A DNA stretch of 64,000 nucleotides from Microbulbifer sp. YPW16 (GTDB lineage: Bacteria > Pseudomonadota > Gammaproteobacteria > Pseudomonadales > Cellvibrionaceae), in the NCBI RefSeq assembly GCF_021290385.1, contig NZ_CP089928.1, forward strand, positions 2,340,501 to 2,404,500. Direction: 5' to 3'. The notes beneath the pieces are model-generated. The model was not told the origin of the DNA. It made no database searches and worked only from the letters and a program-made list of their open reading frames with translations. Of the stretch, positions 61,748-64,000 are shown piece by piece (the first letter of the stretch is position 1; each line of letters begins with the position of its first letter). The translations under genes were made by a program, and so were the position numbers.

Positions 61748-64000
61748 GTGTCCCCAGAAACAAGCTCCTCCCCGGTATCGCGCATCCCGCGCGAGCTGGT
61801 GCTGCCGGCTTTGCTGGCCCTGGTCGCCTGGGCCGGCGGTGCCTACCTGCTGCACCAGCACGTGGTGTCCCCCCACAACCAGCGGGCAGTAGAAAGCGCT
61901 GCCACGGCCCATGCGGTCGTACTCGCGGGCCGGGTGGCTGAAGAAGTGGCTGAACGCGACCGCTACCTGGAAAGCGTCGCCCGCGATCCCGCAACCCGCC
62001 AGCCCGGCAGGTCGGTACAGGTATTCCGCGACGGGGAGGTCCGCGTCGGCGCCGGCGAGAACCCGCGCCTCAACTTTGCCCTGGTGGACCTACTGGAGCG
62101 CGGCGCCCGCAACGAGGCACAGGCGCTTGAGTTCCTGCGCACCGGCAGCGACAACAACTGGCAGCTGCACGGCGCCGCCGCCACCAATGGTGGCGTGGCA
62201 CTGGTGTCCGAGCCGCTCGCGGCACTGGAGAAGGTCTTCTCCGGATTCGACACTGCGGCCGGCCAGATCCGTGTCATCCAGCAGTTCCCCGGCGGCCCGC
62301 CACAGCCTCTCTGGCAGGCGGGGCAGGGCACCGGCCAGACCGTAGCAGCAGGCGTTCCGGGCAGCTTCCTGAAAGTCGAGCTCCGGCCCTCGGCGCACTT
62401 TGCCCGGGAAAACAGCATCGCGCCGCTGTGGCTGCTGGTCGTTGCGAGCATCGGGCTGCTGGTCACGCTGTGGCTGCTGTGGCGATTTATCCCCCGCGAT
62501 ACACCCGCACCGTGGCAGAACGCGCAGCCACCGAAACGCCGCAGCGCAGATTATCCGGGTGTGCCGCCAACCCCGACAGCCCCCCGGGCAACCGCCGGCA
62601 ACGAGGGCTCAGAAAAATCCCGGCAACCGGCGGAGGACCGGGACCAGTCCCCGGGCTCGGCCATGGGCGCCGTCAGGGATTTCCCGGCCCACGTATTCCG
62701 CGCCTACGATATCCGCGGGATTGCCGGCGAGGAGATCGACGAGCCGTTTGCCTACCAGCTGGGCCGCGCACTGGGCACACTCGCCCTGCATGCCGGCGAG
62801 GAACTGCTGATGGTGGGACGCGACGGCCGCAACTCCAGCGAGCTGCTTACCGGTTGCCTGATCGAGGGTATCCTCGACAGCGGCTGCGACTGCGTCGACC
62901 TGGGCCTGGTGCCGTCACCCATCCTCTACTTTGCCTGTGCCCGGGGCAGGAACGGCAGCAGCGGGGTGATGGTGACCGCCAGCCACAACCCGGCCGAATT
63001 CAACGGCTTCAAGATCCTCCTGCGCGGGCGCCCCCTGGCCGAGGAGAAACTGCAGCGACTGCGGCAGCTGATGATGCAGGGTCCCTTCCGCGAGGGCCGC
63101 GGCAGCAGCAGCCAGCAGGATGTACAGGACCTCTATGTCGACGAGATTTTCAACGACGTGGCCCTGGCGGGGGAACCGCGGCTGGTAGTGGATGCCGCCA
63201 ACGGTGCCACCGCGCACCTGGCGCCGCGCCTGTTCGAGCACCTGGGCTGCAACGTAACCCGCCTGTTCTGCGAATTCGACGGCGACTTTCCCAATCACCC
63301 GCCGGACCCCTCGCGCCCGGAAAACCTGGCTGCCCTGGTGGAGAAGGTCACGGAGACCGGAGCCGACCTGGGCATTGCGCTCGACGGTGACGGCGACCGG
63401 GTGACGCTGGTTTCCCGCAGCGGCCGCATCGCCTGGGCCGACCAGCTGGTGATGTTGCTGGCCCGGGATATCCTGGCCCGCAACCCCGGCGCCAGCGTGG
63501 TGTTTGACGTCAAGAGCTCCCGCGCCCTGGGCGAGCTGGTCAGCCAGTACGGCGGGCTGCCCATTATGGGCAAGACCGGTCATGCACCGATGAAGGCCAA
63601 GATGCTGGAGAATGGTGCCATTCTCGGCGGGGAGCTGTCCGGGCACATTTTCATCAAGGACCGCTGGTTCGGTTTCGACGACGGCATCTATGCCGCAGCG
63701 CGTATCCTGGAAATCATGGCCCTGCGCGAACAGGGGCTGGACGAGCTGCTGGATTCATTGCCGCAGCTGGTCAGCACCCCGGAAATCCTGGTACCGGTGG
63801 CGGAGCAGGATAAATTCGCCCTGGTGGAGCGCTTCCGTGCGCAGGTGGATTTCGGCGAGGCCACCCTGGACACCACCGACGGCCTGCGCATCGAGTATGC
63901 CGCGGGCTGGGGGCTGGTGCGCGCGTCGAATACCGGTGCGGCGCTGACCCTGCGCTTCGAGGCGGAGTCGGAAGAGGCCCTGGAGGCAATCCGCGCGCGC
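61748..64000 (+). CDS. algC: Phosphomannomutase/phosphoglucomutase AlgC with N-terminal membrane extension (3' end outside window)
   Basis: The 751 visible residues comprise a membrane-anchored extension (helices about 16-36 and 222-246 flanking a periplasmic domain), a Pro-rich linker, and the alpha-D-phosphohexomutase domain from about 313 (HVFRAYDIRGIAGEEID). The phosphoserine is Ser412 in TASHNP and the metal loop is DGDGDR at about 546. It interconverts mannose or glucose 6- and 1-phosphates for polysaccharide synthesis. The start is GTG at 61748. A short form from an internal start near the linker may also be made. The frame is still open at the window edge. Confidence 0.92.
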   Translation, partial: MSPETSSSPVSRIPRELVLPALLALVAWAGGAYLLHQHVVSPHNQRAVESAATAHAVVLAGRVAEEVAERDRYLESVARDPATRQPGRSVQVFRDGEVRVGAGENPRLNFALVDLLERGARNEAQALEFLRTGSDNNWQLHGAAATNGGVALVSEPLAALEKVFSGFDTAAGQIRVIQQFPGGPPQPLWQAGQGTGQTVAAGVPGSFLKVELRPSAHFARENSIAPLWLLVVASIGLLVTLWLLWRFIPRDTPAPWQNAQPPKRRSADYPGVPPTPTAPRATAGNEGSEKSRQPAEDRDQSPGSAMGAVRDFPAHVFRAYDIRGIAGEEIDEPFAYQLGRALGTLALHAGEELLMVGRDGRNSSELLTGCLIEGILDSGCDCVDLGLVPSPILYFACARGRNGSSGVMVTASHNPAEFNGFKILLRGRPLAEEKLQRLRQLMMQGPFREGRGSSSQQDVQDLYVDEIFNDVALAGEPRLVVDAANGATAHLAPRLFEHLGCNVTRLFCEFDGDFPNHPPDPSRPENLAALVEKVTETGADLGIALDGDGDRVTLVSRSGRIAWADQLVMLLARDILARNPGASVVFDVKSSRALGELVSQYGGLPIMGKTGHAPMKAKMLENGAILGGELSGHIFIKDRWFGFDDGIYAAARILEIMALREQGLDELLDSLPQLVSTPEILVPVAEQDKFALVERFRAQVDFGEATLDTTDGLRIEYAAGWGLVRASNTGAALTLRFEAESEEALEAIRAR

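Overview
The window is a 64 kb piece of a GC-rich chromosome from a marine-type gammaproteobacterium. Gene content and order recall Pseudomonas (ubiE-ubiJ-ubiB-hisI-hisE-tatA; hslU-hslV-SPOR-priA-rpmE-nuclease-malic enzyme; rsd/algQ-FKBP-algP-TIGR02444; rpoH-ftsX-ftsE-ftsY-rsmD-coaD; rpmB-rpmG; radC-coaBC-algC). Those blocks are stitched together differently here, which suits a Microbulbifer/Cellvibrionales-like organism. That placement is inference from synteny and family recognition; no search was run. No rRNA, tRNA or CRISPR array was seen.

Layout. 0-6.6 kb is core: tatA (cut by the window edge), hisE, hisI, ubiB, ubiJ, ubiE, a CHAD protein, and an NfeD/SPFH membrane pair. 6.68-11.03 kb is an accessory island of small, AT-richer, all-plus-strand genes with attC-like imperfect palindromes. 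It reads as an integron cassette cluster without an integrase. An IS1182-type element (7280-9063) appears to sit exactly at the crossover of one attC, flanked by CGTT repeats. 11.1-13.6 kb holds a LysR regulator divergent from a DoxX/extradiol-dioxygenase pair. 13.6-18.5 kb holds a DEAD-box helicase fragment, a small lipoprotein, sixA, dbpA, an HGSNAT-like membrane acyltransferase and an unknown membrane protein. 18.5-22.8 kb is a thiamine salvage operon behind a TPP riboswitch (TonB receptor, YkoF-like binding protein, PnuT transporter, thiamine kinase-like enzyme). 22.9-24.3 kb has a cupin, a zinc-ribbon membrane protein, a microcin-like peptide with a double-glycine leader and an AT-rich gap.

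From 24.3 kb to the end the window is mostly housekeeping. It carries alkaline phosphatase; DUF971-HslU-HslV; FtsN-like SPOR protein and PriA; L31, a secreted nuclease and malic enzyme; GshA, AcpH, DsbB and LrgAB; Rsd, FKBP and AlgP; an ABC-F ATPase; a TSP3-repeat outer-membrane protein; TrmB and RpoH; FtsX-FtsE-FtsY; RsmD, CoaD and gamma-glutamyltransferase; a Gdx/SugE exporter and an amidohydrolase; a second DsbB with DUF5993; MutM, L33, L28, RadC, CoaBC, and an AlgC-type phosphomannomutase/phosphoglucomutase that runs off the right edge.

Best leads: the attC cluster with its IS at the recombination point, the orphan double-glycine peptide, the riboswitch-led thiamine operon, the L31 terminator buried in the nuclease coding sequence, and the dbpA-like fragment 1.4 kb from intact dbpA.
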